DNA from: an uncultured Rhodospirillales bacterium
GTDB lineage: Bacteria; Pseudomonadota; Alphaproteobacteria; Acetobacterales; Acetobacteraceae
DNA: 56,713 nucleotides
Assembly (NCBI GenBank): GCA_903927465.1
Contig: CAIYMY010000175.1
Location: 1-56,713 of the forward strand
Direction: 5' to 3'
Positions 36,496 through 45,905 of this stretch are shown here, piece after piece. The notes under the pieces are model-generated. The model was not told the origin of the DNA and did no database searches. It was given only the letters and a program-made list of their open reading frames with translations. Numbering within the stretch: the stretch's first letter is position 1; every line of letters starts with the position of its first letter. The translations under genes and the position numbers were made by a program.

Positions 36496-36570
36496 GGCGG
36501 CTCATGCGCGCCGAAGCGCCCCTTGGTCAAGCAGCGCTTCGGCGGGGGGTGTCTGAAGGTATGCTAACCC

Positions 36571-37203
36571 TCAGCCTTCAATCACATTGGAACGCTGGCC
36601 GCCGATAATGGCCAGGAATTCGCGCCGCGTGCTGGCATCATCCCGGAAGGCGCCCAGCATGCGGCTGGTCACCATGGTGACCCCCGGCTTATGGACGCCG
36701 CGCGTGGTCATGCATTGATGCGCCGCTTCAATCACCACGGCCACACCCTTGGGCTGCAGCACCTGTTCGATGGTATTCGCCACCTGTGCCGTCAGTTTTT
36801 CCTGGATTTGCAGGCGCTTGGCATAAACTTCCAGAACGCGCGCCAGCTTGCTGATGCCCACCACGCGGCCCTGCGGCAGGTAGGCGATATGCGCGCGGCC
36901 AATGATCGGCACCATGTGGTGTTCGCAATGGCTTTCCATGCGGATGTCGCGCAGGATCACCATTTCATCATAGCCATCGGTTTCTTCGAAGGACCGCGCG
37001 AGCAAATCCACCGGGTCCGTCTCATAGCCGGCGAAGAATTCCTCATAGGCGCGGGCGACGCGCGCGGGGGTATCCACCAGGCCTTCACGGGTCGGGTCAT
37101 CACCGGCCCAGCGCAGCAGGGTGCGCACCGCGGCTTCCGCTTCCGTGCGGGAGGGGCGCGGTTCCAATGTGGCATTGGCAGTGGCGAGGCCAGTGGCAGG
37201 CAT
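36571..37203 (-). CDS. folE: GTP cyclohydrolase I
   Basis: FolE converts GTP to 7,8-dihydroneopterin triphosphate at the entry to folate synthesis. Zinc ligands appear in [19 protein letters not shown] and in [30 protein letters not shown] is the conserved core. The ATG at 37203 gives a 210-residue protein of typical length. A GTG at 37215 is also possible; the frame reaches 37311, but the extra N-terminus is not like FolE. Unconnected to its neighbours. Confidence 0.94.
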   Translation of the reverse strand: MPATGLATANATLEPRPSRTEAEAAVRTLLRWAGDDPTREGLVDTPARVARAYEEFFAGYETDPVDLLARSFEETDGYDEMVILRDIRMESHCEHHMVPIIGRAHIAYLPQGRVVGISKLARVLEVYAKRLQIQEKLTAQVANTIEQVLQPKGVAVVIEAAHQCMTTRGVHKPGVTMVTSRMLGAFRDDASTRREFLAIIGGQRSNVIEG

Positions 37204-37388
37204 TTGAATATTCACGGTGATGGTCTTTCCCAAAGTCGAGGCAACGCCCAGTGGCAGGGGGCTTAAGGGCGCCTTCGAACATCTATGTGGGCGATGTCCC
37301 GAAAATGGCAAGGATTTGCCCCCGCTTGGCGTAAGGGGCCGGTGCGAGTTAGATTATTGACCCAACCAGCCAGAATGAAGAATCCGCC

Positions 37389-39029
37389 ATGCTTGATGCC
37401 ATAAGCCCCCTGGCCGCCACCTCGACCGAGGCGAAGCTCTATGACGCGCTGATCATCGGCGCTGGTTTCGCCGGCATGTATCAGCTCCATTCCCTGCGCG
37501 ACGGCCAAGGGCTTTCCGCCCATGTGCTGGAAGCGGGTGATGGTGTGGGCGGTACCTGGTATTGGAACCGCTACCCGGGCGCGCGGTGTGATTCCGAAAG
37601 CCATAGCTATTGCTATCATTTTTCGGATGAGTTGGTGCAGGGCTGGGAATGGTCCGAACGCTACCCGAGCCAGCCGGAGATTCTGCGCTATCTGAATTAT
37701 GCTGCGGATAAGCTTGACCTGAAGCGCGACATTACCTTCGGCGCGCGCGTGGTGGCGGCGCAGTATGATGAGGCCGCCAATCTGTGGCGCGTGCGCACGG
37801 AACGGGGCGCGGAATATGCCGCGCGCTATTTGATCACGGCGGTGGGCTGCCTTTCTTCCGCCAATCTACCGAAGGTTGAAGGCATCCCAGATTTTAAGGG
37901 CAAATGGTACCATACCGGCGAATGGCCGCATGAAGGCGTGGATTTCGCTGGCAAGCGCGTTGGCGTGATTGGCACGGGTTCGACCGGCATTCAGGCCATT
38001 CCGGTGATTGCCGCAGCCGCCAAGCACCTGACCGTATTTCAGCGCACGGCGAATTATTCGATCCCCGCACGCAATGCGCCGCTGACCGATGATTTCAAGA
38101 AATATGTGCGGGAGAATTTCGCCGAAATCCGCGATGTAATGCGCTCCACTGTCAATGGCCATCCTTGGCGCATTGCGGATCGTTCCGTCTTTGATGTTTC
38201 CGATGAAGAACGGAATGAGATTTTCGAAAAAGCCTGGGAAAAGGGCGGGCTTCGGCTGCGCGCTGAATTCCGCGATGTGCTGACGAATGAGGAGGCGAAT
38301 GAGATTGTCTCCGCCTTCCTGCAGAAAAAGATCGGCCAGATTGTGAAGGACCCTGCCAAGGCCGCGATCCTTGCCGATATTGATCACGGCTTCGGCACCA
38401 AGCGCCCGCCGATTGATACCGGCTATTTTGAGGCCTATAACCGCGACAATGTTGCCCTGGTGAATTTGCGGGCCGAGCCGATTGAACGCATCACCGCCAA
38501 TGGCGTGAAGACCAGCAAGGGCGAATATCCGCTGGATATCATTGTCTTCGCGACGGGCTTTGATGCCATGACCGGGCCGCTATTCAATTTGAACATCGCC
38601 GGGCGCGACGGCTTGGGCTTGCGTGATGTGTGGCGCGAAGGCCCGCGCAGCTATCTGGGGCTGCAAGTGGTGGGCTTCCCCAATCTGTTCACCGTAACCG
38701 GGCCTGGCAGCCCTTCAGTGCTGACCAATATGCCGGTGGCAATTGAACAACATGTGGAATGGATCACCCGCTGCATCGCGGATATGCGCAAAGCTGGTCA
38801 AACCCGCATTGAAGCCAAGCCTGATGCGGTGGATGATTGGATGGTGCAGGTGCAGGAAGTGGCCGACCGCACGCTTTTCACGAAAACGCTGCATTCCTGG
38901 TATCTGGGCGCCAATGTGCCGGGCAAGCCGCGCGTGTTCATGCCCTATATCGGCGGCATGGCGCGGTATCGGCGAATTTGTGATGAGGTGGCGGAGAAGG
39001 GGTATGAGGGGTTTGCTTTGGGGGCGTGA
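37389..39029 (+). CDS. Baeyer-Villiger-type flavin monooxygenase
   Basis: The 546-residue flavoprotein is of the cyclohexanone/phenylacetone monooxygenase type, which inserts oxygen next to a ketone carbonyl using FAD and NADPH. FAD-binding LIIGAGFAGMYQLHSL is at about 21-36. The BVMO fingerprint FKGKWYHTGEWP (169-180) matches FxGxxxHTxxWP with one difference, and the second Rossmann motif GVIGTGSTGIQ is at 192-202. Substrate is unknown. It is followed on the same strand by an AT-rich gene of unrelated composition. Confidence 0.88.
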   Translation: MLDAISPLAATSTEAKLYDALIIGAGFAGMYQLHSLRDGQGLSAHVLEAGDGVGGTWYWNRYPGARCDSESHSYCYHFSDELVQGWEWSERYPSQPEILRYLNYAADKLDLKRDITFGARVVAAQYDEAANLWRVRTERGAEYAARYLITAVGCLSSANLPKVEGIPDFKGKWYHTGEWPHEGVDFAGKRVGVIGTGSTGIQAIPVIAAAAKHLTVFQRTANYSIPARNAPLTDDFKKYVRENFAEIRDVMRSTVNGHPWRIADRSVFDVSDEERNEIFEKAWEKGGLRLRAEFRDVLTNEEANEIVSAFLQKKIGQIVKDPAKAAILADIDHGFGTKRPPIDTGYFEAYNRDNVALVNLRAEPIERITANGVKTSKGEYPLDIIVFATGFDAMTGPLFNLNIAGRDGLGLRDVWREGPRSYLGLQVVGFPNLFTVTGPGSPSVLTNMPVAIEQHVEWITRCIADMRKAGQTRIEAKPDAVDDWMVQVQEVADRTLFTKTLHSWYLGANVPGKPRVFMPYIGGMARYRRICDEVAEKGYEGFALGA

Positions 39030-39088
39030 AGCATTTTCAAGCCAAGTGGAAGAGCAGGATTGAATCTGTTGGTTTGGGGAGGGGCGAT

Positions 39089-39652
39089 ATGAGTTGGTTA
39101 GCTTCGATAGATATGAAGGATTGGCTAGTTGTGATCGCGACCCTCTTGTCTCCACTGATTGCGGTTCAAGTGACAAAATTGCTGGACCGACGAAATCAAG
39201 CGCGAGAGGAGCAGATAAAAATTTTTAAGACCCTCATGGCAACGAGAGGTCTTAGGCTTGACCCGCGACATGTCGAAGCGCTGAATTTAATTGATGTAGT
39301 GTTTAGTTCAAAAAAGCGAACAGAAATGGTAATTCGGAACTCCTGGAAGGAGTATCTTGATCACTTAAACAAATTCTACCACGGCGAAAGCTGGATCAGT
39401 AAGCGAGATGAGTTATACGCCAATCTCTTGCATTCAATGGCGAATCACCTGAGATTTAAATTCGGTAAAGTCAATATCAAGAATGAGTCGTACCTCCCTC
39501 TAGCCTACTCGACACTTGAGGATGAACACAACGCAATCAGAAAGGGTATTCTTGACCTTTTGGATGGAAAAAAGAACCTCCCTATGTTTGTGGTAAACTT
39601 GCCTGTTCAGGAGTTGAATCCTTCCAATTCTAGAGGTTCGCCTCGCGCGTGA
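39089..39652 (+). CDS. DUF6680-like membrane-anchored protein, AT-rich
   Basis: The 187-residue protein has an N-terminal membrane segment (DWLVVIATLLSPLIAVQVTK) and a soluble domain with KIFKTLMATRGLRLDPRHVE, ALNLIDVVFSSKK and SWKEYLDHLNKF. I recall this as the pattern of DUF6680, whose function is unknown. Codons are strongly A/T-ending and the GC content is well below that of all its neighbours, pointing to recent horizontal acquisition. The ATG at 39089 has GGGGAGGGG upstream. No phage or restriction genes are adjacent, although proteins of this sort often occur in islands. Confidence 0.7.
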   Translation: MSWLASIDMKDWLVVIATLLSPLIAVQVTKLLDRRNQAREEQIKIFKTLMATRGLRLDPRHVEALNLIDVVFSSKKRTEMVIRNSWKEYLDHLNKFYHGESWISKRDELYANLLHSMANHLRFKFGKVNIKNESYLPLAYSTLEDEHNAIRKGILDLLDGKKNLPMFVVNLPVQELNPSNSRGSPRA

Positions 39653-39851
39653 GTGGCGCCCGCTTTAAAGTTGACTGGAGGGCAAGGCTTTGAAGCTAAA
39701 TCCGTCATGCCTAAACTGGTTCCAACACGTTGGAGCGGGGCGCTTTTGCCGCATTCCCGGGGAGTCCGGGGTTTCCTGCAGCCCGTGATCACTCACGAAG
39801 CAGCGGCCGCCCGGCCAGCTGACGCTTGGGGCATCCGGGGGTGGGGGATGG

Positions 39852-40418
39852 TCAAGCTGAATCGCCAAGCCCAACCACGCGCAACCCCGGCCAGCGCGTG
39901 AGCCAGCCCTTCGCTTCAAGCCGCGCCAGCGGAATTTCCGGCTTGGTGCGAAAAGCCGGCGTTGGGCGAATAATCAGCTCCAGCACATCATCCACACCAA
40001 AGGGTGCGAGAATTTCAACACCCTTTGGCCCAAGGCGCGCGGCGATGGCGGTTGCGGTTTCAACCCAATGGGTCAAGGCATCCGCAACATCACGATAGGG
40101 GCGATGCCCGTTCCGTTCATGCATGCGCGCTTGGTTGCGCACGGACCACGGAAGGTCAGGCGCGGCGACGCTCAGCGCGGCCTCAATCCTTGCATCATGC
40201 TCAGCGGTTGCGATGTCCGGATCATGAAACACCACATCCAGATCAGCGAGTGGCGTGGGTTCCGTATCCTTTCCGGAAAGATGATCCCACACGGCGTTGC
40301 GCACAAAGCCCGCGCCAATCCAGGCGCCCGCAGGTCCATGCGTCGCGAGTACCGCAAGGCAGTGCATCATGCGCGGGTTACGCGCGATAAAATCAGCGAT
40401 ATCGGCGGCGTCGCGCAT
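39852..40418 (-). CDS. Nucleotidyltransferase family protein (NTP_transf_6-like)
   Basis: This 188-residue protein shows WIGAGFVRNAVWDHLSG followed by PLADLDVVFHDPD, where the paired acidic residues (DLDVVF) are the expected metal site of a small nucleotidyltransferase (DUF925/PF06042). The middle part has WSVRNQARMHERNGHRPY and the usual IEILAPFG-like strand. Substrate is unknown. The ATG at 40418 is chosen from family N-termini; the frame is open further upstream, but that is the complement of the amidase gene. The 200 bases between it and the DUF6680-like gene hold no recognisable gene. Confidence 0.82.
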   Translation of the reverse strand: MRDAADIADFIARNPRMMHCLAVLATHGPAGAWIGAGFVRNAVWDHLSGKDTEPTPLADLDVVFHDPDIATAEHDARIEAALSVAAPDLPWSVRNQARMHERNGHRPYRDVADALTHWVETATAIAARLGPKGVEILAPFGVDDVLELIIRPTPAFRTKPEIPLARLEAKGWLTRWPGLRVVGLGDSA

Positions 40419-40422
40419 GCGC

Positions 40423-41103
40423 CTAGGCAAACAGGCTCGCCACCGCCGCCACCCGCGCCCGTGTCGGCGCATCCGCAATCCCATCCGCGCGCCCTGGCAG
40501 CCAATGGCGCTGAAACGCCGTCAGCAGAACGGAAAGCGGCAAATCGGTGCGATAGCCAATGGCGCCAAGCAAGGGCAGCAACGCAGCCTCATCCACCGGC
40601 GCCGCATCAGCGCCCGGCCAAAGCCCAACGCCATTCGCAGCCATTCCCTGCCAATCAAACAACTCCCCCGGGTCCTGCTTGCGATCAGGCGCGATATCCG
40701 AATGCGCCACCACATTACGTTGATCAATCGGGTGGCGCGCCATGATCTCAAGACACAAATCACACACCGCCGCCATTTGCAGCGCGGGAAAGGGCCGATA
40801 GCCCCATTCATGGCCAGGATTCACAATCTCGATCCCGATGCTGTTGGCGTTCAGCGCGCTACGCCCGCGCCAGTGCGAAATGCCGGCATGCGCCGCGCGG
40901 CGGGTTTCCGCCACCAGACGAAACACCGCGCCATCTTCTTCCACCACATAATGCGCGGAAACCTTGGCGCCAGCGTCGCATAGCCGCGCAATCGCCTCCT
41001 GCCCCGAACGCATGCCCGTGTAATGCAAGACCAGCGTATCAATCACCGCACCATCGGGCCGCGCTTCGTGATTGGGGCTGGGCAAGTCGCGGATACGAGG
41101 CAA
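40423..41103 (-). CDS. N-acetylmuramoyl-L-alanine amidase (AmpD-like)
   Basis: The peptidoglycan amidase has an Amidase_2 domain: zinc ligands in VLHYTGM and VAHSDIAPDRKQDPG, plus SIGIEIVNPGHEWGY. The C-terminal part (PVDEAALLPLLGAIGYRTD...) is a peptidoglycan-binding-like extension. It probably recycles muropeptides in the cytoplasm, because no signal peptide is seen. There is no ATG in a suitable place. The best start is TTG at 41103, one base beyond the end of the DjlA-like gene, giving 226 residues. This start is uncertain. Confidence 0.82.
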   Translation of the reverse strand: MPRIRDLPSPNHEARPDGAVIDTLVLHYTGMRSGQEAIARLCDAGAKVSAHYVVEEDGAVFRLVAETRRAAHAGISHWRGRSALNANSIGIEIVNPGHEWGYRPFPALQMAAVCDLCLEIMARHPIDQRNVVAHSDIAPDRKQDPGELFDWQGMAANGVGLWPGADAAPVDEAALLPLLGAIGYRTDLPLSVLLTAFQRHWLPGRADGIADAPTRARVAAVASLFA

Positions 41104-41104
41104 G

Positions 41105-41878
41105 CTACAAGCCCCGCTGACGCTTGATCTTGTCCCAGGCAGCGTTGATCTGCGCCACTTGTTCCGTGGCGCGCTTGACGAATTCCTGCGGCACACCGCG
41201 GGAAGCCAGGCTATCCGGGTGGTTTTCCCGCATCAGCTTGCGCCAAGCCAGGCGCACTTCCTCATCACTCGCCTGGCGGGTCAGGCCCAGCATTTGATAG
41301 GGGTCTTCGCCTTGCGTTTCCGGCGCCACGGCACGGCGCGTGCCGCCCTTGGCGCGTTCCCAGGCGGCGGCATCCAAGGCGAAGCGCGCATGAATGCCGC
41401 GCAGCATATCGCCCTCGGATTTCGCAACCGGCCCATCAGCGCGCGCAATTTGCACCAAAGCGACCAGCACATCTTCCAGCATAGCCTTGTTGTCGGCGAA
41501 GGCCTCGCCCAATTTTTCCGCGAAGGGTTCCCAGCCTTCGGCGGATTCCCGTGCCTGATCGAACAGGCGCCCCACTTCGCCCAGCGCTTCTGCCGGCACA
41601 TGGAACAGGTTGCGGAAGGCCGCGATTTCTTCCCGCTTGATCGGCCCATCCACCTTGGCAAGCTTGGCGGAGAGCACGACGACCGAGAAGGAAAACAGGT
41701 TTTCCTTGCTGCCGAAAAACGCCATCAGATCGGGTGTGGCGGCGGAAATGGCGCCCGCCTTGCCGCCAAGCGCCCCGGCATCCGCGGCATGGCCAAGCGC
41801 GGCCCCCACCATGGCGCCCAAGGGGCCACCCATGGCGAAGCCCGCCACACCGCCCAACATCTTACCCCAGAAACCCAA
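41105..41878 (-). CDS. djlA: DjlA-like TerB and J-domain co-chaperone
   Basis: The 257-residue protein has a glycine-rich hydrophobic N-terminus (KMLGGVAGFAMGGPLGAMVG), a TerB-like helical domain at about 55-165 with ALVQIARADGPVAKSEGDML, and a C-terminal J domain with HPD at 220-222 (ENHPDSLASRGVP). J domains stimulate the ATPase of Hsp70/DnaK. The architecture matches DjlA, an inner-membrane-associated DnaK partner. It immediately precedes the AmpD-like amidase in the same operon, so both may act at the envelope. Confidence 0.88.
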   Translation of the reverse strand: MGFWGKMLGGVAGFAMGGPLGAMVGAALGHAADAGALGGKAGAISAATPDLMAFFGSKENLFSFSVVVLSAKLAKVDGPIKREEIAAFRNLFHVPAEALGEVGRLFDQARESAEGWEPFAEKLGEAFADNKAMLEDVLVALVQIARADGPVAKSEGDMLRGIHARFALDAAAWERAKGGTRRAVAPETQGEDPYQMLGLTRQASDEEVRLAWRKLMRENHPDSLASRGVPQEFVKRATEQVAQINAAWDKIKRQRGL

Positions 41879-42036
41879 AACGCCTCCTGCTCGCTTTAGC
41901 CTTGTTTGAGCGACTGATTCACCGCTTCGGCGATGCCGCCTACGCGGATCAGGCGCTAAGCCTCGCGGCTTGCTACCACAAAAGCCTTGCCAGGCTGTAG
42001 ATGTGCCGGATGGCCGGGCGCGGCAAGCTTTGGGCG

Positions 42037-43341
42037 TTAAAGATCAAGCGCAGTGGCGGTGGCCGAGAACAGGAAGGACGCCATGGTCGCATCCGCCCCG
42101 GGCCGGGCAAACAACAGCGCACCAACCGGCATGCCCGTATCGGCGGCCAAGCCAGCCCGCAGCGTGACAACCGGCCCACCGAGCACTGTGGTTGGGATGA
42201 CAAAGGAAGGATCGCCCGTGCTGCCGGCATCCGGCGCCACATCCGGCGCGGCGGGCACCAGGATGAAATCATCTGATCCAAAGCCCGCCCAGAACCGCGC
42301 CCGAAAACCCGCCAGGTCACGTAGTGCCGCATGATATTCCTCATCCGGGATGGCCAGGCCCTCGGTAATGCCATCGGCGATATGGGGAGAGATGCGATCA
42401 CGCGGCAGCCCGGCATGGGTGCGGCCAAGCTCGGCCAACATCACGCGGCGATGGCGCGCGATCATTTCCTCAAATCCTGCGCCGGCGCTGGCGCGATGCA
42501 GCGTGAGGCCGGCGGCGCCGAGCTGTTCGGCAAGGGCGGCGACGCGCGCTGCCGTTGTAGGTTTTTGCAGCTTTTCAATCAGCGGGTCTTGCAGCAGCAC
42601 AATGCGGGGCGTGGTGGCGGGGCGGCTGACAAGGCGCAGATGATCCGCCGCGTAACCCGCCGCCAAATAAGCCGCATCCTGTGCGCTGACCCCAAACGCG
42701 CCGACCGTGTCGAAGGAAGGCGCCAGCGGCACCACCCCAACGCCGCCAATCGCGAGCGTTGAGGGTTTGAAGGCGCAGACGCCGGTATAGGCAGCGGGGC
42801 GATTGACGCTGCCTGCAGTTTGCGTGCCAAGCGCCAGCGGCACCATGCCGGCGGCAATGGCAGCACCGGACCCAGCCGAAGAACCGCCCGGCGTGCGTGC
42901 CAAATCCCACGGGTTGCGCGTGGGCGGCAGGCTTTGGAAGAAGGCGTATTCCGTGGTGTGCAGCTTGCCCAGAACAATCGCCCCCGCCGCGCGCAGATGC
43001 GCGACCACGGTGGCATCCGCGCTGGCGGGTGCAATATCAGCGCGAGAGGGGCTATTGGCGCGTGTCGGCAGGCCGCGCACATCAATCACATCCTTGATGC
43101 CAACGGGGATGCCATGCAGCGGCCCGCGCAGCCGCCCCGCCTTTCGTTCCGCATCCAGCGCGCGCGCTTCGGCAAGCGCGGTATCGGCCAGCACATGAAT
43201 CCAGGCTTTCACCTGGCCATCAACGGCGGCGATGCGGTCCAGATAGCGGTGGACCAGGGCTTCGGCAGTAAGGCTTCCTTGCGCCATGGCGGCGGAAAGA
43301 TCGCGGATTCGGCCGGGGTTTTGGATCAGGGGGTTGGTCAT
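42037..43341 (-). CDS. Amidase signature family hydrolase
   Basis: This 434-residue enzyme has the amidase signature TPGGSSAGSGAAIAAGMVPL with the Ser-Ser-Lys catalytic elements; the lysine is in IVLGKLHTTEYAF and the serines in GGSSAGS. TQTAGSVNRPAAYTGVCAFKPS completes the core. Substrates in this family range from simple amides to aryl amides and deamination substrates. The neighbouring CnbZ-like gene suggests a deamination or amide-hydrolysis context. A 38-base gap separates it from the methyltransferase on the same strand. Confidence 0.88.
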   Translation of the reverse strand: MTNPLIQNPGRIRDLSAAMAQGSLTAEALVHRYLDRIAAVDGQVKAWIHVLADTALAEARALDAERKAGRLRGPLHGIPVGIKDVIDVRGLPTRANSPSRADIAPASADATVVAHLRAAGAIVLGKLHTTEYAFFQSLPPTRNPWDLARTPGGSSAGSGAAIAAGMVPLALGTQTAGSVNRPAAYTGVCAFKPSTLAIGGVGVVPLAPSFDTVGAFGVSAQDAAYLAAGYAADHLRLVSRPATTPRIVLLQDPLIEKLQKPTTAARVAALAEQLGAAGLTLHRASAGAGFEEMIARHRRVMLAELGRTHAGLPRDRISPHIADGITEGLAIPDEEYHAALRDLAGFRARFWAGFGSDDFILVPAAPDVAPDAGSTGDPSFVIPTTVLGGPVVTLRAGLAADTGMPVGALLFARPGADATMASFLFSATATALDL

Positions 43342-43379
43342 TTTTGGCCTTTCGGCGCGTCAGATGAAACGCGCAGCTT

Positions 43380-44045
43380 TCACGGAGCCATCTTGCGCGC
43401 ATAGAGCTGACGCAGCGGCAAGCCAGGGTAAACCACCATCTTGCGCTGATAAAGGTTCATGAAAGCATCAATCGCAGGTTTTGGCATACGCAGCACATCC
43501 TGCGCCCCTGGACGATCCATGGACCAGAGGTAATCATCGAAAATCATTGTACCGCCAACACGAAGAAGTGGAAACGCCATGGTTGCGTCAGCCAAGACAT
43601 CCGGCGCCTCATGCGACCCATCAATATAGATCAGATCGAAACTTTCGCCGGCGCCAGAGGTGATGAGGCCAGCCAGGGCATGCTGCGATTTCTGCTTCAG
43701 CTTGCGTAAGGCAACCGGCTTGGCCGCTTTTTCCAGCGCGATGCGGGTATTATGGTCAAAGCGGCGTTCCACATCGCTCATCGCCGCTTCTGCGGGACCC
43801 CCTTGGCGATGTTCGATGCTGCCTTCCCACGTATCAACGCAGGTCAGCGAAACTTCGCCATCCGCCACAGCCGACCCATATTCGATGATGTGGCAGGCGG
43901 AACGACCTTCAAAAGATCCAATTTCCAGGATTTTTCTGGGCTTTTCCTGATCAAGGATGCGCTTCCACACGGGGATATAGATCGAAAACCAATCGCGCGT
44001 GAATGCGTAAGTGGCATTTTCGGCCGCTGGGTGTGTATCTGGCAT
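43380..44045 (-). CDS. Class I SAM-dependent methyltransferase (Methyltransf_24-like)
   Basis: The 221-residue enzyme has motif I as KILEIGSFEGRSACHIIEY (about 37-55) and acidic motif DLIYIDGSHEAPDVLAD, as in CmcI/cephalosporin hydroxylase-like O-methyltransferases. GGTMIFDDYLWSM fits post-motif II. The ATG at 44045 is used; the frame also has a TTG three codons upstream. GC is somewhat lower than in the adjacent amidase. Substrate is unknown. Confidence 0.8.
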   Translation of the reverse strand: MPDTHPAAENATYAFTRDWFSIYIPVWKRILDQEKPRKILEIGSFEGRSACHIIEYGSAVADGEVSLTCVDTWEGSIEHRQGGPAEAAMSDVERRFDHNTRIALEKAAKPVALRKLKQKSQHALAGLITSGAGESFDLIYIDGSHEAPDVLADATMAFPLLRVGGTMIFDDYLWSMDRPGAQDVLRMPKPAIDAFMNLYQRKMVVYPGLPLRQLYARKMAP

Positions 44046-44087
44046 GCAGGTCAACCTTCATCATTGCGGGATCGGTCCGAACGCTGT

Positions 44088-44834
44088 TCACGTGAGCACG
44101 ATCTCCCGCGCAATGCCCCTGCAATCCATTTCAAATTCTAAATCTTTCACCGGCGGGCGGCAATATTGCCAGGTCAGCCCATGCCGCGCGGCATCGCGGC
44201 GGACGATCTCCTCCGCGAAAAATGGCGTCATGTCATGCACCGTATAGGCCTGCACACCTGTCGTTGCGCGCCAATCGGCGCCAAGTAACCCCATGCGCCG
44301 TTCCATTTCCCCCAATACCCAGCGGGCCTTGGCGCGCATCCCGGCGGGCGAGATATCCCCAAGTGCCACCGTATTGCTGCGGTAATCGCCCTTGCCTTCC
44401 GCCGCTTCACCACTGCCCGCCACGGCGAAGGATGGCGCGGCGCCAGCATCCGGCACGGTATAGACAAAGGCGTGAAAGCAGGGCTCGGCGGGCGGGTCGA
44501 TTTCCGGGCAGACATTGCTGCGCGCAATCGGGTTCAACCCATCCCGAAACAAGCCCCATTCCGTCAATACGCCGCCATAAACCCGATTAAACGCCGCGAA
44601 CCCTTCTTCCGTGAAAGGCGCGGGGGAGCGTAATTCGCAGGCCGCAAAAGCCGCTTTCGGGCGGCCAATGGCATCAAGATACGCGGCGATGCGCGCAAAC
44701 CCCGCCATCAAGGGTATGGGTTCGGCAAAACGCACGCGTTCCAGCCGAAAGCCAGCTTCAGCCGCCACGCCGGCGCTATATTGATAGACGCCTGGGATGA
44801 AGCGGAACCCGCCTTCAGCAACCTTTTGTGTCAT
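44088..44834 (-). CDS. CnbZ-like (2-aminomuconate deaminase-type) protein
   Basis: The 248-residue protein begins KVAEGGFRFIPGVYQYSAGV and contains CELRSPAPFTEEGFAAFN, ARSNVCPEIDPP and QAYTVHDMTPFFAEEIVRR. I recall this pattern from CnbZ-type proteins described as 2-amino-(5-chloro)muconate deaminases, but the match is from memory and the assignment is tentative. The C-terminal half (AGSGEAAEGKGDYRSN...) has a YjgF/RidA-like feel. The ATG at 44834 is chosen because the longer frame is the complement of the next gene. It is divergent from the Gfo/Idh gene. Confidence 0.6.
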   Translation of the reverse strand: MTQKVAEGGFRFIPGVYQYSAGVAAEAGFRLERVRFAEPIPLMAGFARIAAYLDAIGRPKAAFAACELRSPAPFTEEGFAAFNRVYGGVLTEWGLFRDGLNPIARSNVCPEIDPPAEPCFHAFVYTVPDAGAAPSFAVAGSGEAAEGKGDYRSNTVALGDISPAGMRAKARWVLGEMERRMGLLGADWRATTGVQAYTVHDMTPFFAEEIVRRDAARHGLTWQYCRPPVKDLEFEMDCRGIAREIVLT

Positions 44835-44925
44835 ATGCGTGCCTTTCGTCATGGTATTGAACCAGCGCCATGGTGCTGGCACTGAGTGTCTGAACGCAAG
44901 CCCGCAACGCGGAAGGAAAGCACCC

Positions 44926-45885
44926 ATGCCCACCCCCACCAAGCTTGGCATTATCGGCTTAGGCATTATGGGCGAAAGGCTGCTGCGCGCCGCGCTGGAA
45001 CACGCCGCAGAAAGCGTAACACCAGTTGCCGTCTGGGACCCATCGCCAGCCGCCGCCGCACGAATTTCCGCCATTCCGGGCGCACCGCCCATGCTCACTT
45101 CAGCAGAGGCGGTGATCAGCGCTTGCGATTGCCTTTATATCGCCGCGCCACCTGCGGCGCATATTCCCTTGGCCGAGGCCGCAATTGCCGCAGGGCGGTC
45201 GGTTTTTATCGAAAAGCCTCTGGCGACTTCACTTTTGGAGGCGCGCGCCTTCGTCGCCCGGGCGGAAGCGGCTGGTGCTAGGGCGGCGGTGAATTTCCCC
45301 ATGGCATCCTCCCCCGCCGTGGCGCAGCTTGCGGCCTGGCGCGCCGGACTCACGCCAGAATCCCTGGCCATTGAGGTTGCCTTCGCCACTTGGCCGCGCG
45401 GCTGGCAGCAGGCGGCGGCAAGCTGGCTGGCGAAGCGGGCCGAAGGCGGCTTCACGCGCGAAGTCGTCTCCCACTTCCTGTTCCTGACGCGCCGGCAATT
45501 GGGGCCGCTCAAGCCGGTCTCGGCCGGCACCACCTATCCGGCAGGTGACGGGGCCGAAACGGCCATTCACGCCACATTGACCGCCGGCGGCTTGCCCGTG
45601 ACGCTGCAAGGTAGCGTCGGTACCACCCCCAAGGATGACCACAATACCTGGACGCTGAATGGCGCCATCCGACTGCGCGATTGGTCCTTTGCCGAAAGGC
45701 TGGGCGCGGATGGCCATTGGGCGCAGGCGCCGGATGCGCTGCCCAATGAGAAAATGCGCCCCATGGTGCTGCGCGGCCAATTGGCGCAAGTCGCGGCCAT
45801 GACGCGTGGTGAGGCGCATCGCCTGGCGACATTGCGCGAAGCCTTGGAAGTGCAGGAAATTGTTGAGGCCATTTTGGCCGCATAA
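44926..45885 (+). CDS. Gfo/Idh/MocA family oxidoreductase
   Basis: This 319-residue NAD(P)-dependent dehydrogenase has the Rossmann start KLGIIGLGIMGERLLRAAL and the conserved lysine region VFIEKPLATSLLEARAFV. The C-terminal domain (GAETAIHATLTAGGLPVTLQ) is of the GFO_IDH_MocA type. It could oxidise a sugar, an inositol or another cyclic alcohol; the sequence does not tell which. The ribosome site GGAAGGAAAG precedes the ATG at 44926. The 91-base gap to the divergent CnbZ-like gene probably holds both promoters. Confidence 0.85.
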   Translation: MPTPTKLGIIGLGIMGERLLRAALEHAAESVTPVAVWDPSPAAAARISAIPGAPPMLTSAEAVISACDCLYIAAPPAAHIPLAEAAIAAGRSVFIEKPLATSLLEARAFVARAEAAGARAAVNFPMASSPAVAQLAAWRAGLTPESLAIEVAFATWPRGWQQAAASWLAKRAEGGFTREVVSHFLFLTRRQLGPLKPVSAGTTYPAGDGAETAIHATLTAGGLPVTLQGSVGTTPKDDHNTWTLNGAIRLRDWSFAERLGADGHWAQAPDALPNEKMRPMVLRGQLAQVAAMTRGEAHRLATLREALEVQEIVEAILAA

Positions 45886-45905
45886 GTCATGGCGCGGTCG
45901 GCCGA

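Noticed and set aside
39653-39901. 82-codon plus-strand frame after the DUF6680-like gene
   Set aside because: No good ribosome site, overlaps the end of the nucleotidyltransferase gene, and the sequence looks like decayed intergenic DNA.
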